64,000 nucleotides of DNA from Nocardioides alkalitolerans DSM 16699 (GTDB taxonomy: Bacteria > Actinomycetota > Actinomycetes > Propionibacteriales > Nocardioidaceae): the NCBI RefSeq assembly GCF_000426525.1, contig NZ_AUFN01000010.1, positions 124,001-188,000 on the forward strand. The letters are read 5' to 3'. Of this stretch, positions 10,153 through 19,300 are shown one piece after another. Every line of letters starts with the position of its first letter. Position 1 is the stretch's first letter. A program made the translations under genes and the position numbers. The notes below the pieces were generated by a model that had not been told where the DNA came from, searched no databases, and saw only the letters and a program-made list of their open reading frames with translations.

Positions 10153-11121
10153 TCAGGACGTGGCGGGCGCGTGCTCCTCGTCGTCGTGCCCGCCCGGACC
10201 GAACGGCAGGACGTGCAGCACGGCGACGACGACCGCGCCGACCACGAGGCCGACGATCGCGGAGAGCACCGTGTTGACGATCCACCCGGCGACGGCGCCG
10301 GCGGCGCCGAGCGCGTCGTGCACGGCCACCTCGAGGTGGTGCACGGCCTCGTACGGCGCGTGCCAGCCGAGGTCGTCGACGCCGACGAGGAGGATGTGGC
10401 CGCCGACCCAGAGCATCGCGGCGGTGCCGACGACGCTGATGACGGACAGCAGCGTCGGCATCCCCTTGACCAGGCCGCGACCGACCTTCTGCGCGAGCGC
10501 GGAGGAGCGCTGGGCCAGCGCGAGCCCGACGTCGTCCATCTTCACGATGACGGCCACGACGCCGTACACGAGCACCGTGATGCCGATCGCCACCACCACG
10601 AGGATGATCGCGCGGGACCAGAAGCCCTCGGCCGCGACCTCGTTGAGCGAGATCACCATGATCTCGGCCGAGAGGATGAGGTCGGTGCGGATGGCGCCCG
10701 CGACCATCGTCTTCTCCTGCTCGGGTCCGAGCTCGGTCACCGGCTTCGCGTGGGCCTTGCCGTGACCGGAGAGCTTGCCCCAGATCTTCTCGGCACCCTC
10801 GAAGCACAGGAAGGCCCCGCCCAGCATGAGGATCGGGGTCAGCGCCCACGGCGCGAACTGGCTGAGCAGCAGCGCCGCCGGCAGGATGATCAGCAGCTTG
10901 TTGCGCAGCGACCCGATCGCGATCTTGCGGATCATCGGCAGCTCGCGCTTCGCCGCGACGCCCTGGACGTACTGCGGGGTCACCGCGGTGTCGTCGACCA
11001 CGACGCCGGCGGCCTTGACGCTCGCGCGGCTGGCGGCGGCACCGATGTCGTCGACGGACGCGGCGGCCGTGCGTGCCAGCACGGAGATGTCGTCGAGGAG
11101 GGCGAACAGCCCGCCGCTCAT
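10153..11121 (-). CDS. DUF808 family membrane protein (YedI-like)
   Basis: A 322-residue protein whose start (MSGGLFALLDDISVLARTAA) and middle (LLILPAALLLSQFAPW, then GAFLCFEGAEKI) are typical of DUF808. It has about five to six hydrophobic segments (roughly 72-90, 92-108, 165-190, 222-245, 275-305). The function is unknown. The ATG at 11121 has only GGGAG as a weak ribosome site, and overlaps by four bases (ATGA) the stop of a nine-codon ORF that itself looks leaderless, so its translation may depend on that small ORF. It sits between ahcY and the SIS gene but seems to have its own promoter. Confidence 0.85.
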   Translation of the reverse strand: MSGGLFALLDDISVLARTAAASVDDIGAAASRASVKAAGVVVDDTAVTPQYVQGVAAKRELPMIRKIAIGSLRNKLLIILPAALLLSQFAPWALTPILMLGGAFLCFEGAEKIWGKLSGHGKAHAKPVTELGPEQEKTMVAGAIRTDLILSAEIMVISLNEVAAEGFWSRAIILVVVAIGITVLVYGVVAVIVKMDDVGLALAQRSSALAQKVGRGLVKGMPTLLSVISVVGTAAMLWVGGHILLVGVDDLGWHAPYEAVHHLEVAVHDALGAAGAVAGWIVNTVLSAIVGLVVGAVVVAVLHVLPFGPGGHDDEEHAPATS

Positions 11122-11147
11122 GCCCGGCTCCCGGCGTCTGAGGTCAT
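11118..11147 (-). CDS. Nine-codon leaderless upstream ORF coupled to the DUF808 gene
   Basis: Minus-strand TAGGGT (11155-11160) is followed by seven bases and an ATG at 11147. The frame reads MTSDAGSRA and ends in TGA (11118-11120) overlapping the DUF808 ATG as ATGA. The spacing is the same as for other leaderless starts in the window, and the overlap suggests translational coupling. It may be a regulatory leader peptide or merely a ribosome-loading device. The reading frame and the spacing are seen directly; expression is inferred. Confidence 0.5.
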   Translation of the reverse strand: MTSDAGSRA

Positions 11148-11213
11148 GCGCGACACCCTAGGCCAGTCGGGACCCCCGATGGGGACGGGAGCCCACACCC
11201 CCGGACGGGCCGA

Positions 11214-12242
11214 TCAGCCCGGGACCTCCATGAGCTGCAGGTAGGCCGCGGCGTACCGGCCCTCGAGCACGAGCGAGGCGTAGCGCGCGACCTCGCTGCC
11301 CGTGTCGGCGGTCAGCGTGACGACGCGGACGTCGTGGGCCGCCGCCGCCGCGCGCAGCCGCCCCGACTGCTCCCGCACGACCGCGTCGGTGCTCCCGTCG
11401 TCCAGGACGAGGAGCACGGGCCGCGAGGCCGCCCCGCCGCCCTCGAAGGGATCGGCGAACACGTCGCGGGGGCGGGCGGCCTCGACGAGCGGCAGCAGCT
11501 GGTCCGCGTCGGCGGCGACGGCGGCCCGGCCGGTCGTGCGCCGCAGCTCCTCCGCGAGACGCCGCGCGGCCCGCGCCGCGAGGACCGAGCCGCCCCAGAC
11601 CAGGGGGGACGCGTCGGCGAGGCCGATGGCGACCTCCTTCGCCGGGTTGCTCGCGAGGTCGCGGAACGGCGAGCAGGTCACGGCCACCGCGTCGAGGGCC
11701 CCCGCCACGGCGTCCGCGTCGGCGGGCCGACCGAGGCCGGCCGAGGCCAGGAAGTCGAGGACCACGACGGCCGTCGCGAGCTGGTCCCCCGTGCTCGTCG
11801 GCAGCATGAGCACGTCGCGGCCGACCGCGTGCTCGGCCACGAGCGAGGCGGGCGGGCACGCGACCAGCACGTCGCACCCGCGACGGACGGCCTCGGACGC
11901 CGCGGAGGCCGCGAGCACGTCGGAGCCCTGGGGCGCGAGCAGCACGACGAGGTCCAGCGGACCGGCCCAGCCGGGCAGCCCGGGGCCCGTCCACGCCACG
12001 AACGGCACGGGGCACGTCTGCTCCAGCACGGCGCGGAGCAGGCGGGAGTCGGGTCCGGCGGCGACGACCGCGCGGGGCCGCGAGCGCTCGCGGGCCTCGT
12101 CGACCCGGTCGGCCACCGAGTCCGCCGCGTCGCCGGCCTCCCGGCGCACGCGGGCCCCGGACTCCGCCAGCCGGCGGAGCACCGGGTCGAGGGACGCGAG
12201 CGCCTGCTCGTCGTCCAGCCGCGACTCGTCGAACCAGGTCAT
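11214..12242 (-). CDS. SIS-domain protein, phosphoglucose/phosphomannose isomerase-like
   Basis: A 342-residue protein resembling the actinobacterial proteins found beside manB (Rv3256c position). It shows alternating hydrophobic strands and glycine-rich turns such as LDLVVLLAPQGSD and PLVWGGSVLAARAARRLAEE, as in two-lobed sugar isomerase (SIS) folds; catalytic residues of characterised isomerases could not be placed with certainty. The start ATG 12242 lies four bases after the stop of the Trm112-like gene, so manB, the zinc ribbon and this gene form one operon. A role in mannose phosphate metabolism is inferred from that context. Confidence 0.7.
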   Translation of the reverse strand: MTWFDESRLDDEQALASLDPVLRRLAESGARVRREAGDAADSVADRVDEARERSRPRAVVAAGPDSRLLRAVLEQTCPVPFVAWTGPGLPGWAGPLDLVVLLAPQGSDVLAASAASEAVRRGCDVLVACPPASLVAEHAVGRDVLMLPTSTGDQLATAVVVLDFLASAGLGRPADADAVAGALDAVAVTCSPFRDLASNPAKEVAIGLADASPLVWGGSVLAARAARRLAEELRRTTGRAAVAADADQLLPLVEAARPRDVFADPFEGGGAASRPVLLVLDDGSTDAVVREQSGRLRAAAAAHDVRVVTLTADTGSEVARYASLVLEGRYAAAYLQLMEVPG

Positions 12243-12246
12243 CGGG

Positions 12247-12435
12247 TCAGCCGGTCCGGCGGGCCTCGTCGACCAGCAGCACCGGGATGTCGTCGCGGAC
12301 CGGGTAGACCAGCGTGCAGCCGGTGCAGGCGAGCTCGCCCGTGCCCTCGGGGGCGCCGGCGACCTCGACCTGCTCGAGACGGGCGTGGCACTCGGGGCAC
12401 ACGATGATGCGCAGCAGCGTGGCGTCGATGTTCAT
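12247..12435 (-). CDS. Trm112-like zinc-ribbon small protein
   Basis: The 62-residue protein has two cysteine pairs, C13-x2-C16 and C37-x2-C40, and the closing LVYPVRDDIPVLLVDEA that is typical of the Trm112/YcaR (UPF0434) family. Relatives bind zinc; eukaryotic Trm112 activates methyltransferases, but bacterial roles are unclear. ATG 12435 overlaps the manB stop by four bases and the next gene follows after four bases, so it is co-translated with the mannose genes. Confidence 0.85.
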   Translation of the reverse strand: MNIDATLLRIIVCPECHARLEQVEVAGAPEGTGELACTGCTLVYPVRDDIPVLLVDEARRTG

Positions 12436-13808
12436 CGGCGGATCACCGCCAGCACCTCGTCGCGGACCCGGGCCATCGTGGGTTCGTCCTTGCCCTCCAC
12501 GTTGAGCCGCAGCAGCGGCTCCGTGTTCGAGGCCCGCACGTTGAACCACCAGTCCGCGTGGTCGACGGTGAGGCCGTCGAGCTCGTCGAGCGTCACGCCG
12601 TCCTGGGCGCCGTACGTCGACTCCAGCTGCGCCAGGACCGCCGCCTGGTCGCCGACGGTGGAGTTGATCTCGCCGCTCATCGGGTAGCGCTCGTAGGACG
12701 CGAGCAGCTGCGAGAGCGTCACGTCCGTCTCGGCCAGCGCGGCGAGGGCGTGGAGCGCCGCCAGCATGCCCGAGTCGGCGCGCCAGAAGTCGCGGAAGTA
12801 GAAGTGGCCGCTGTGCTCGCCGCCGAAGACGGCGTCGGTCTCGGCCATGGTGGCCTTGATGTAGGAGTGCCCCACGCGGGTGCGGACGGCGGTGCCGCCC
12901 TTCTCGGCGACGATCTCGGGCACGGCCTTGCTGGTGATGAGGTTGTGGATCACCTTGGAGCCGGGCACCCGCGTCAGCTCGCGGTCGGCGATGAGGGCGG
13001 TGAGCGTCGACGGCGAGACCGCGCGCCCGTTCTCGTCGACGAGGAAGCAGCGGTCGGCGTCGCCGTCGAAGGCGAGCCCGATGTCGGCCGACTCGGCGAC
13101 CACGCGCGCCTTCAGGTCGGTGAGCGTCTCCTCGTCGATCGGGTTGGCCTCGTGGTTCGGGAAGCTGCCGTCGAGCTCGAAGTACATCGGCACGATCTCG
13201 GCGCGGTCGTCGCCGAGCCGCTCGAAGACGGCGGGGGCCGTGAGGCCGGCCATGCCGTTGCCGGCGTCGACGACCACCTTCAGCCGACGGCCCTTCACGG
13301 GCGCCAGGGAGAGCACGTGGGCGGCGTAGGCCTCCAGCACGTCGTGCTCGGTGATGTTGCCGGTCGAGGAGGCGGGGGCCGGCGCGGGGCCGCCGACGAG
13401 GTCGCGGATCTCGGAGAGACCGGTGTCGGTGCCGATCGGCACCGCGTTGGCGCGACACATCTTGATGCCGTTGTACTGCGCCGGATTGTGGCTGGCCGTG
13501 AACATCGCGCCAGCGTGGCCGAGGTGGCCCGAGGCGAAGTAGAGCTGGTCGGTGGACGCGAGGCCGATGAGGACGACGTCGGCGCCCTGGTCGGCGGCGC
13601 CCTGCGCGAACGCGCCCGCCATGCCCGGCGAGGAGGGCCGCATGTCGTGGCCGACGACGACCGTGGGTGCACCGGTGACCTGCACGAACGCGGCACCCAC
13701 GCGGCGCGCGAAGTCCTCGTCGAGCTGGTCGGGGACGGTGCCCCGGACGTCGTACGCCTTGAAGACGGCCTGGAGGTTGGACGGGTCGAGCGTTCCGCTG
13801 AGCGCCAT
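12432..13808 (-). CDS. manB: Phosphomannomutase/phosphoglucomutase
   Basis: A 458-residue alpha-D-phosphohexomutase. It has the phospho-serine loop FTASHNPAQYNGIK with S106, the metal loop DGDADR (in IGLAFDGDADRCFLVDENG) and the sugar-binding GEHSGH. It interconverts mannose-6- and mannose-1-phosphate, feeding GDP-mannose for mannosylated envelope lipids. ATG 13808 appears leaderless: TAGGCT at 13816-13821 ends seven bases before it and there is no ribosome-binding site. It heads a three-gene operon with the Trm112-like and SIS genes. The position equals manB (Rv3257c) in mycobacteria. Confidence 0.95.
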   Translation of the reverse strand: MALSGTLDPSNLQAVFKAYDVRGTVPDQLDEDFARRVGAAFVQVTGAPTVVVGHDMRPSSPGMAGAFAQGAADQGADVVLIGLASTDQLYFASGHLGHAGAMFTASHNPAQYNGIKMCRANAVPIGTDTGLSEIRDLVGGPAPAPASSTGNITEHDVLEAYAAHVLSLAPVKGRRLKVVVDAGNGMAGLTAPAVFERLGDDRAEIVPMYFELDGSFPNHEANPIDEETLTDLKARVVAESADIGLAFDGDADRCFLVDENGRAVSPSTLTALIADRELTRVPGSKVIHNLITSKAVPEIVAEKGGTAVRTRVGHSYIKATMAETDAVFGGEHSGHFYFRDFWRADSGMLAALHALAALAETDVTLSQLLASYERYPMSGEINSTVGDQAAVLAQLESTYGAQDGVTLDELDGLTVDHADWWFNVRASNTEPLLRLNVEGKDEPTMARVRDEVLAVIRR

Positions 13809-13862
13809 GGACGGGAGCCTAGCGGCCCGCGGTGCGTGGCGTCAGCCGGAGGTCCGACCCGC

Positions 13863-14312
13863 TCAGCCCGGGTCGGTCGTCAGGACGCGCAGGTGACCGC
13901 CCCGCGGGCGCCCGCCCGCCGGTCGGTACGGCGCTGCCGGGTCCGTCGGGTCGCCCTCGTGGAGCTCGCGGCGCGCCCCCCGCTCGTCGCGGTCGTCGCC
14001 GACGACCCGCCCCGGACCGCCGGGGGCGGGCGCGGACGGACGGACGGCGGCCTCGCGCACGGCGTCCGCCAGCGCGAGCAGGTCGTCGTCGGAGGGCCCC
14101 GGACGCGTCGACGCGGCGGCGAGCCGCAGCACCTCCCAGCCCCGGGGGGCCGAGAGCCGCTCGCTGTGCTGCTCGCAGAGGTCGTAGGCGTGGGGCTCGG
14201 CGGCCGTCGACAGCGGGCCGAGCACCGCGGTCTGGTCGGCGTAGACATAGGTCAGCGTCATCACCGCGGGACGACCGCAGGCGGTGCGCGAACAACGACG
14301 GGCAGACCTCAC
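13863..14312 (-). CDS. DUF3499 family protein
   Basis: A 149-residue protein. The N-terminal part has the family hallmark CSRTACGRPA (C7, C12) and a third cysteine in HAYDLCEQHSERLSAPRGWE (C46 region), suggesting a small zinc-binding module at about 1-70. The C-terminal half is charged and of low complexity. The function is unknown; Rv3258c is the positional counterpart. GTG 14312 appears leaderless: TAGCGT at 14320-14325 lies seven bases upstream. A 16-bp palindrome lies in the gap shared with the divergent metallopeptidase-like gene. Confidence 0.85.
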   Translation of the reverse strand: MRSARRCSRTACGRPAVMTLTYVYADQTAVLGPLSTAAEPHAYDLCEQHSERLSAPRGWEVLRLAAASTRPGPSDDDLLALADAVREAAVRPSAPAPGGPGRVVGDDRDERGARRELHEGDPTDPAAPYRPAGGRPRGGHLRVLTTDPG

Positions 14313-14331
14313 GACGAGGACGCTACTCCGC

Positions 14332-14347
14332 CCGGTCGGCCGACCGG
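14332..14347. promoter_or_regulatory. Perfect 16-bp palindrome between divergent promoters
   Basis: The sequence ccggtcggccgaccgg reads identically on both strands. It lies 6 bases upstream of the DUF3499 -10 box (14320-14325) and 2 bases before a plus-strand TAGGCT (14350-14355) that may serve the metallopeptidase-like gene. A dimeric regulator bound here would cover both promoters. Its GC-rich make-up means chance cannot be excluded. Confidence 0.4.
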
Positions 14348-14379
14348 ACTAGGCTCGCGGCCCGAGCGAGGAGAAACCG

Positions 14380-14841
14380 TTGAGCGAGCAGCCCGTGCCC
14401 CACCCGGCGGAGCGACCCGTCAGGCGGCGTGACCGTCACGACCGCGGCCGCCCCTTCACCCCGGTGCGTCCGGCCCCGGGTCGCCGGGACCCCCGACCCG
14501 GGTCGCGCGCCCGGTTCGACGCCGTGGCGCTGGCGGTCGTGACGGACCTCGACACGCGCTGGCGGGCGCGGCTCGGGCCGGTCGACGTGCCCGTCGAGTA
14601 CGCCGTGGAGGACATGCCGCTCCTCCCCCGTGACTGGTCCGACGAGGTGCCGCTGGGGTCGCTCGTGCGGCCGACCGTCGCGAGCCCAGCCCGTGTCGTG
14701 CTCTTCCGACGCCCGCTGGAGCGGCGCACGGAGTCCCGCGCCGAGCTCGAGGACCTCGTGCGCCGGGTGGCGGCCGAGCAGGTCGCCGAGCTGCTCGGCC
14801 TGGTGCCGCGCGACGTCGACCCGGACTACGAGGAGGACTAG
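14380..14841 (+). CDS. Metallopeptidase-family protein with a lost zinc motif
   Basis: The 153-residue product corresponds by position to Rv3259 and by its C-terminal half (VEYAVEDMPLLP, then VVLFRRPLERR) to the small zincin-like family PF06262. The HExxH zinc motif of that family is not there: the equivalent helix reads VAAEQVAELLGL, so peptidase activity is doubtful. The first 45 residues are basic and unstructured. TTG 14380 is chosen for GAGGAG at about 14368-14373 with suitable spacing. It is divergent from DUF3499 and converges with the DUF5719 gene. Confidence 0.7.
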   Translation: MSEQPVPHPAERPVRRRDRHDRGRPFTPVRPAPGRRDPRPGSRARFDAVALAVVTDLDTRWRARLGPVDVPVEYAVEDMPLLPRDWSDEVPLGSLVRPTVASPARVVLFRRPLERRTESRAELEDLVRRVAAEQVAELLGLVPRDVDPDYEED

Positions 14842-14880
14842 CGCCTCGGCCCCCGGGGCCTCACGGCCCGGTGCGCCGGC

Positions 14881-16347
14881 TCACGGCCAGGCGGGTCGGG
14901 CCGCCGGCACCCGCTCGTCGACCACGACGGGGCTGAGGGCGACCACGCTCGGTCGTCCGCCTGCCGTCACCACGACCGCGCCGCGCACCCCGCCGGCATC
15001 GGTCGCACCCACGACCTCCACCCGCGCCGTGCCCGGGGCGAGGTCGACCACGCCGGAGACCGCGTCGGCCAGCGTGACCGCCCGGCGGGCCAGCTCCGCG
15101 CCCGCGGCGTCGCGCGCCACCACCTCGACCTCGGTCTCGTCGCCGTCACCGGTGAGCACCAGCCGCGCCGCCGTCGCCCCGGCGGGCAGCAGCGCGCCAC
15201 CGCTGGTCAGCGGCTCCGCGACGACCGCGCTGGCCTCGCCCGCGCCGGTCCCGGTCCGCAGGGCCGCGGCGACCGGCTCGGTGCCCGTCACGCGGACGCC
15301 CAGCACGCCGTCGTCCACGGCGGCGAGGGCCTCCGTGAGGTCGAGGGAGGCGACGCCGCCCGGGGCGACCTCCAGGGCCTCGACGCCCGCGGGCTCGAAG
15401 ATCCCGGTCACGCCGACGACCTCGACCGTCACCCGGGCCTGGTTCTCGCCGGGGTTGGTGACGACGAGCGTCCGGGCCGCCGTGGTGTCCCCCGGGCTGC
15501 CGAGCAGGGTGAGCTCCCGTGCCGGCGCCTCCTGGATCGCGGCCCACGTGGTCGTGACGGCGCCACCGGCGAGCGGGTCGAGCGCCTGCAGGACGCCCAT
15601 GCCGAGGCGCCCGCGGGTGACGTCGACGTGGAGGGCCAGCTCGCCGCGCACGGGCGCGATCGCCGCGAGGTCGAAGCGACGGGTCTCGCCGGGCCCGACG
15701 ACGACGGAGCGGATCGCCTCCGCGTCGACGGGGCCGCTCTCGCCGTACAGGGTCAGCGCGGCGGCCGCGGTGCCGCTGTCGGGGTTGGTCAGCTCGACGA
15801 CCGAGGCCCGCTCGGCGCCTCCGCCGAGACCGACGAACCAGCCGCCGGTGTCGGGCTCCCGGCAGGTCCAGCCGGTCGCGCCGCTCGCGTCGTAGCGCGC
15901 CGCGTGGAGACCTCGGGCGGCCTCCCCCGTCGCGGTGGCGGTGGTGGGCTCGCCCGACTCGGACGTCACGACGGCGCCGTCGTCGACCGCCACGGTCTCG
16001 CCCGCCAGGTCGACCTCTCCCCCGGTCACCTCGGGGGACGTGGCGACCGACAGCCGGCCCGCCTCGGGCACGACGGCGGACGGGTCCTCGGCGCTGCCCG
16101 AGGCGACCCCGGTCGACGGGCACACGACGGTCGCGGAGGTGCGCGGCTCCACGTCGGGCGCGGTCGGCTCGGCCGCGCCGGGGGCGTCGACACGCACGCC
16201 GAGCCCCACGAGCAGGGCCAGCACGGGCACGACGACGGCCGCCAGGAGCACGGGGTCGAACCGCCGTCGGCCACCGGGCGCGGCCGCGGCCCGGCGCCGG
16301 CCTGGCGTCACGGGCGTCTCGGACGTCTCGGTCGTCGGGTCGCTCAC
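14881..16347 (-). CDS. DUF5719 family cell-surface protein
   Basis: A 488-residue protein with one N-terminal membrane segment at about 30-50 (FDPVLLAAVVVPVLALLVGL) and a large outside part made of beta-rich, valine/threonine-rich repeats (for example VVELTNPDSGTAAAALTLYG and LVVTNPGENQARVTVEV). This matches the DUF5719 architecture found next to membrane glycosyltransferases in actinobacteria. GTG 16347 overlaps the glycosyltransferase stop by four bases (GTGA). I infer that it works with that enzyme on a surface glycan. No catalytic motif was found. Confidence 0.75.
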   Translation of the reverse strand: MSDPTTETSETPVTPGRRRAAAAPGGRRRFDPVLLAAVVVPVLALLVGLGVRVDAPGAAEPTAPDVEPRTSATVVCPSTGVASGSAEDPSAVVPEAGRLSVATSPEVTGGEVDLAGETVAVDDGAVVTSESGEPTTATATGEAARGLHAARYDASGATGWTCREPDTGGWFVGLGGGAERASVVELTNPDSGTAAAALTLYGESGPVDAEAIRSVVVGPGETRRFDLAAIAPVRGELALHVDVTRGRLGMGVLQALDPLAGGAVTTTWAAIQEAPARELTLLGSPGDTTAARTLVVTNPGENQARVTVEVVGVTGIFEPAGVEALEVAPGGVASLDLTEALAAVDDGVLGVRVTGTEPVAAALRTGTGAGEASAVVAEPLTSGGALLPAGATAARLVLTGDGDETEVEVVARDAAGAELARRAVTLADAVSGVVDLAPGTARVEVVGATDAGGVRGAVVVTAGGRPSVVALSPVVVDERVPAARPAWP

Positions 16348-19300
16348 CGGGTCTCCTCGATCGGGGCGGAACGTCGCTCGACGCTGCGGCGGTTGGGGCC
16401 GGCCATGACCAGCACCACGACCAGCGCCACGCCCTGCACCAGGAGCAGCACGGCGCGGCCGAGGCCGACGGAGCCGTCGTCGACGGCGTCGGCCGACGGC
16501 GGCTCGGCGAGCTCCCACGCCCGGGTGCTCGGGTCGGCGGCGCTCGCGGGCGCCAGCCCGGCGACGGAGTCGAGGGTGGCGCGGATCTCCGGGTCACCAG
16601 GGGCGGGCTGCACGACGTAGGCGATGCCGGCGGACCGCAGGCGGTCGACGACCTCCTCCGTCGGGCTCGAGGCCAGGGCGCGGACGTCGGCGGCCATCGC
16701 CTCGTCGACCGGCGTCAGCGCGGCGACCTCCTCCTCGCCCAGCCGCACGCCGTCGTCGCGGCGCACGTCGTAGGTGAGGCCGTCGTCGATGCTCCCCCGC
16801 AGCAGCAGCACGCCGTACGACGGGGACGTCTCGGACCGCTGGGCCATGTAGGCCGGGATGTCGACGTCGCGGTCGTCGGCCGCGACCGAGCCGCCCGGGC
16901 CGACGAACCAGGCGAGGCCGGAGACGGCGACCGCGGCCAGGGCCAGCGTCGGCAGCGCGGCGACGACGCGGCGGACGGCACCGGCGGACGGCCTCCCGTC
17001 GGCGCGGCGGCCCACGAGGGTCCACGCGAGGCCCTGGGCGCCGAGGACCGCGGCGGTCACGGCGGCCCCGGCCACGACGACGACCACGAGGCCGAGGGCG
17101 GCGGGGGTCTCGCCGGCGGCGAGGTCGAAGGTCGGGAGCGCCAGGAGCGCCGCGGGCGCGAGCACCGCAGCGGCGACGGCCCAGCAGCCGACGACCGCGA
17201 TCCGGGTCGCGGGCACCGCGAGCGCCAGCACCGCCAGCGCGACGAGCACGACCCCGGCCTCCGTCGTGCCGGCGCCGTCACCGAGGCGGCCCAGCGCGAC
17301 GTCGAGCGGCGCGAGCGCCGGGTAGGGCAGGCGGCCGGCCTCGCCCGCCAGCGCGACGAGGTCGCCGTGCAGGAGGGTCGGCAGCAGCCAGGGCGAGAGC
17401 AGCACCGCCGGCAGCACGAGCGCCAGCGCGACCGGGGCGACCGTGCCGCGCAGGACCTCGCGGGAGAGGAGGGCGCGACGGGCGACGACGACGCCGAAGG
17501 CGAGCGTCACGACCGCCATCGAGAGCGCGAGCACCGCGGCGACCGGGACGAGCGCCACGACGAGCGTCAGGAGCAGGCCCGTGCGCCACCCGGCGCGCCA
17601 GCGGCGCTCGCGCTCGGGGTCCGCGAAGCCGAGCGCGGCGTGCGCCAGCCACGGCAGCAGGGCGGCGGCGACCACGATCCCGAACCGGCCCTGGGCCCAC
17701 GCGCCGCTGGTGACGGGCACGAGGCCGTAGGTGACCGCGCCGACCAGCAGCAGCCAGCGGGAGGTGCCGCGGGGGTCGAGGAGACGCCCCGCGACCCCGA
17801 GGAGGCGCCAGGCCCCCCAGATGCCGAAGGGCACCGCGAGCAGCATCAGCAGGGCCACCGTGGCCCCGGGACCGCCCGGCAGCAGCCAGGCGAGGAGGGC
17901 GAGCGGCGCGACGTACGGCGGCGCGGGCACGTCGGTCCCGGTGCCGAGCGGCGACGAGCTCGCGGCGTGCAGGTGCCACCACGTCGAGGTGTCGGCGGGC
18001 GCGGGCGCCAGCGCTCCCCCGGCGATCCCGCCGAGGGCCTCGCGCGCCCCGACCAGGCACAGCACGACGACGGCGGTGAGGAGCAGGGCGAGCGGGCTGG
18101 TGAGGTAGCGGGCGAGCCAGCCGCTCTCGGCGGCCAGCTCGTCGTCCTCCCCGCCGGACTCGTCGACCGTGGCGGCCCGGGTGCCGGTGCGGGTGGCCGC
18201 CACGCGGTCGCGCTCGGCCGCCGAGCGGGCGTCGCGCCGGCGGTCCGCGACGTCGGTCGCGTGCGTGGTGGCGGCCGACACGACGTCGCCGACGAGGTCG
18301 AGGCCGTGGCGGTAGGGCACCCACCACGGGGCCAGCAGGCGTCGTACGTCGCGCTGCGCCACCGTCCGCGTCGCCCGCCGGGCCCTGCGCGCCCGTCGCA
18401 GGTCGCCCGGGCGGGCGTAGACGGCGGCCACGGCGAGCACCTCGTCCGCCGCCGCGCCGGGGCTGCGGGTGGCGAGGAAGCCGAGCGCGCGCAGCAGGCT
18501 GCCCAGGGCGAGGCGCACGGCCTGGAGGAGGAAGGCCCTCGTCGAGCAGTTCGCCAGCACCACGAAGAGGGCGGCCCGGCGGTCGGCGAGGTGGGGGTGG
18601 CGGCCGAGGAGGGGCGTGCTCCGCAGTCCGCGGTGGCTGGCCTCCGCGTGGAAGACGACCGCGTCGGGGGCGACGACGGTGCGACGGCCCGCGGCGGCGG
18701 CCCGCCAGCCGAGGTCGAGATCGGCCCCGAGCACCGGCAGGGTCCGCTCGAGCCCGCCGAGGTCGCTCAGGAGCGCGGGACGCACGAGCATGCCGGCGGT
18801 GTTCACCGCGAGCACGCGGCGCGACGCGGCGTACTGCCCCTGGTCGTACTCGCCGCGCTCGAGCCCGGTCTCGCGGCGGGCGGTGCCGCTGACGGTCACC
18901 CCGACCTCGAGCAGGCGGCGCAGCGAGGGCCACTCGCGCAGCTTCGGGCCGATCACCTCGGCCGCGGGGTCCAGGTGGGCGCACTCGAGCAGCCGCTGCA
19001 GCGCGTCCGGGGCGGGGACGGAGTCGTCGTGGAGCAGCCAGAGCCAGCCGGAGCGGGGGTCGAGCCCGGTGGCGGCGAGGTGGTCGCGGGCCAGGTCGAC
19101 GGCCTCGGCGTAGGAGGTGGAGACGGGGGCCTCGATCACGGCGGCGTGCCCGAGGGCGACCTCGAGGAGGTCGGCGCTGCCGTCGGTGCTGCCGGTGTCG
19201 ACCGCGACGACGCGGGCCGGGGGGACGGTCTGGGCCGCGAGGCCCTCGAGGACGGTGGGCAGCCAGGTGGCGCCGTCGTGGGCGACCAGCACCACGGTGA

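Noticed and set aside
14402-14510. Arg-rich N-terminus of the metallopeptidase-like protein as a twin-arginine signal
   Set aside because: No hydrophobic segment follows the arginines, so it is not a Tat signal.
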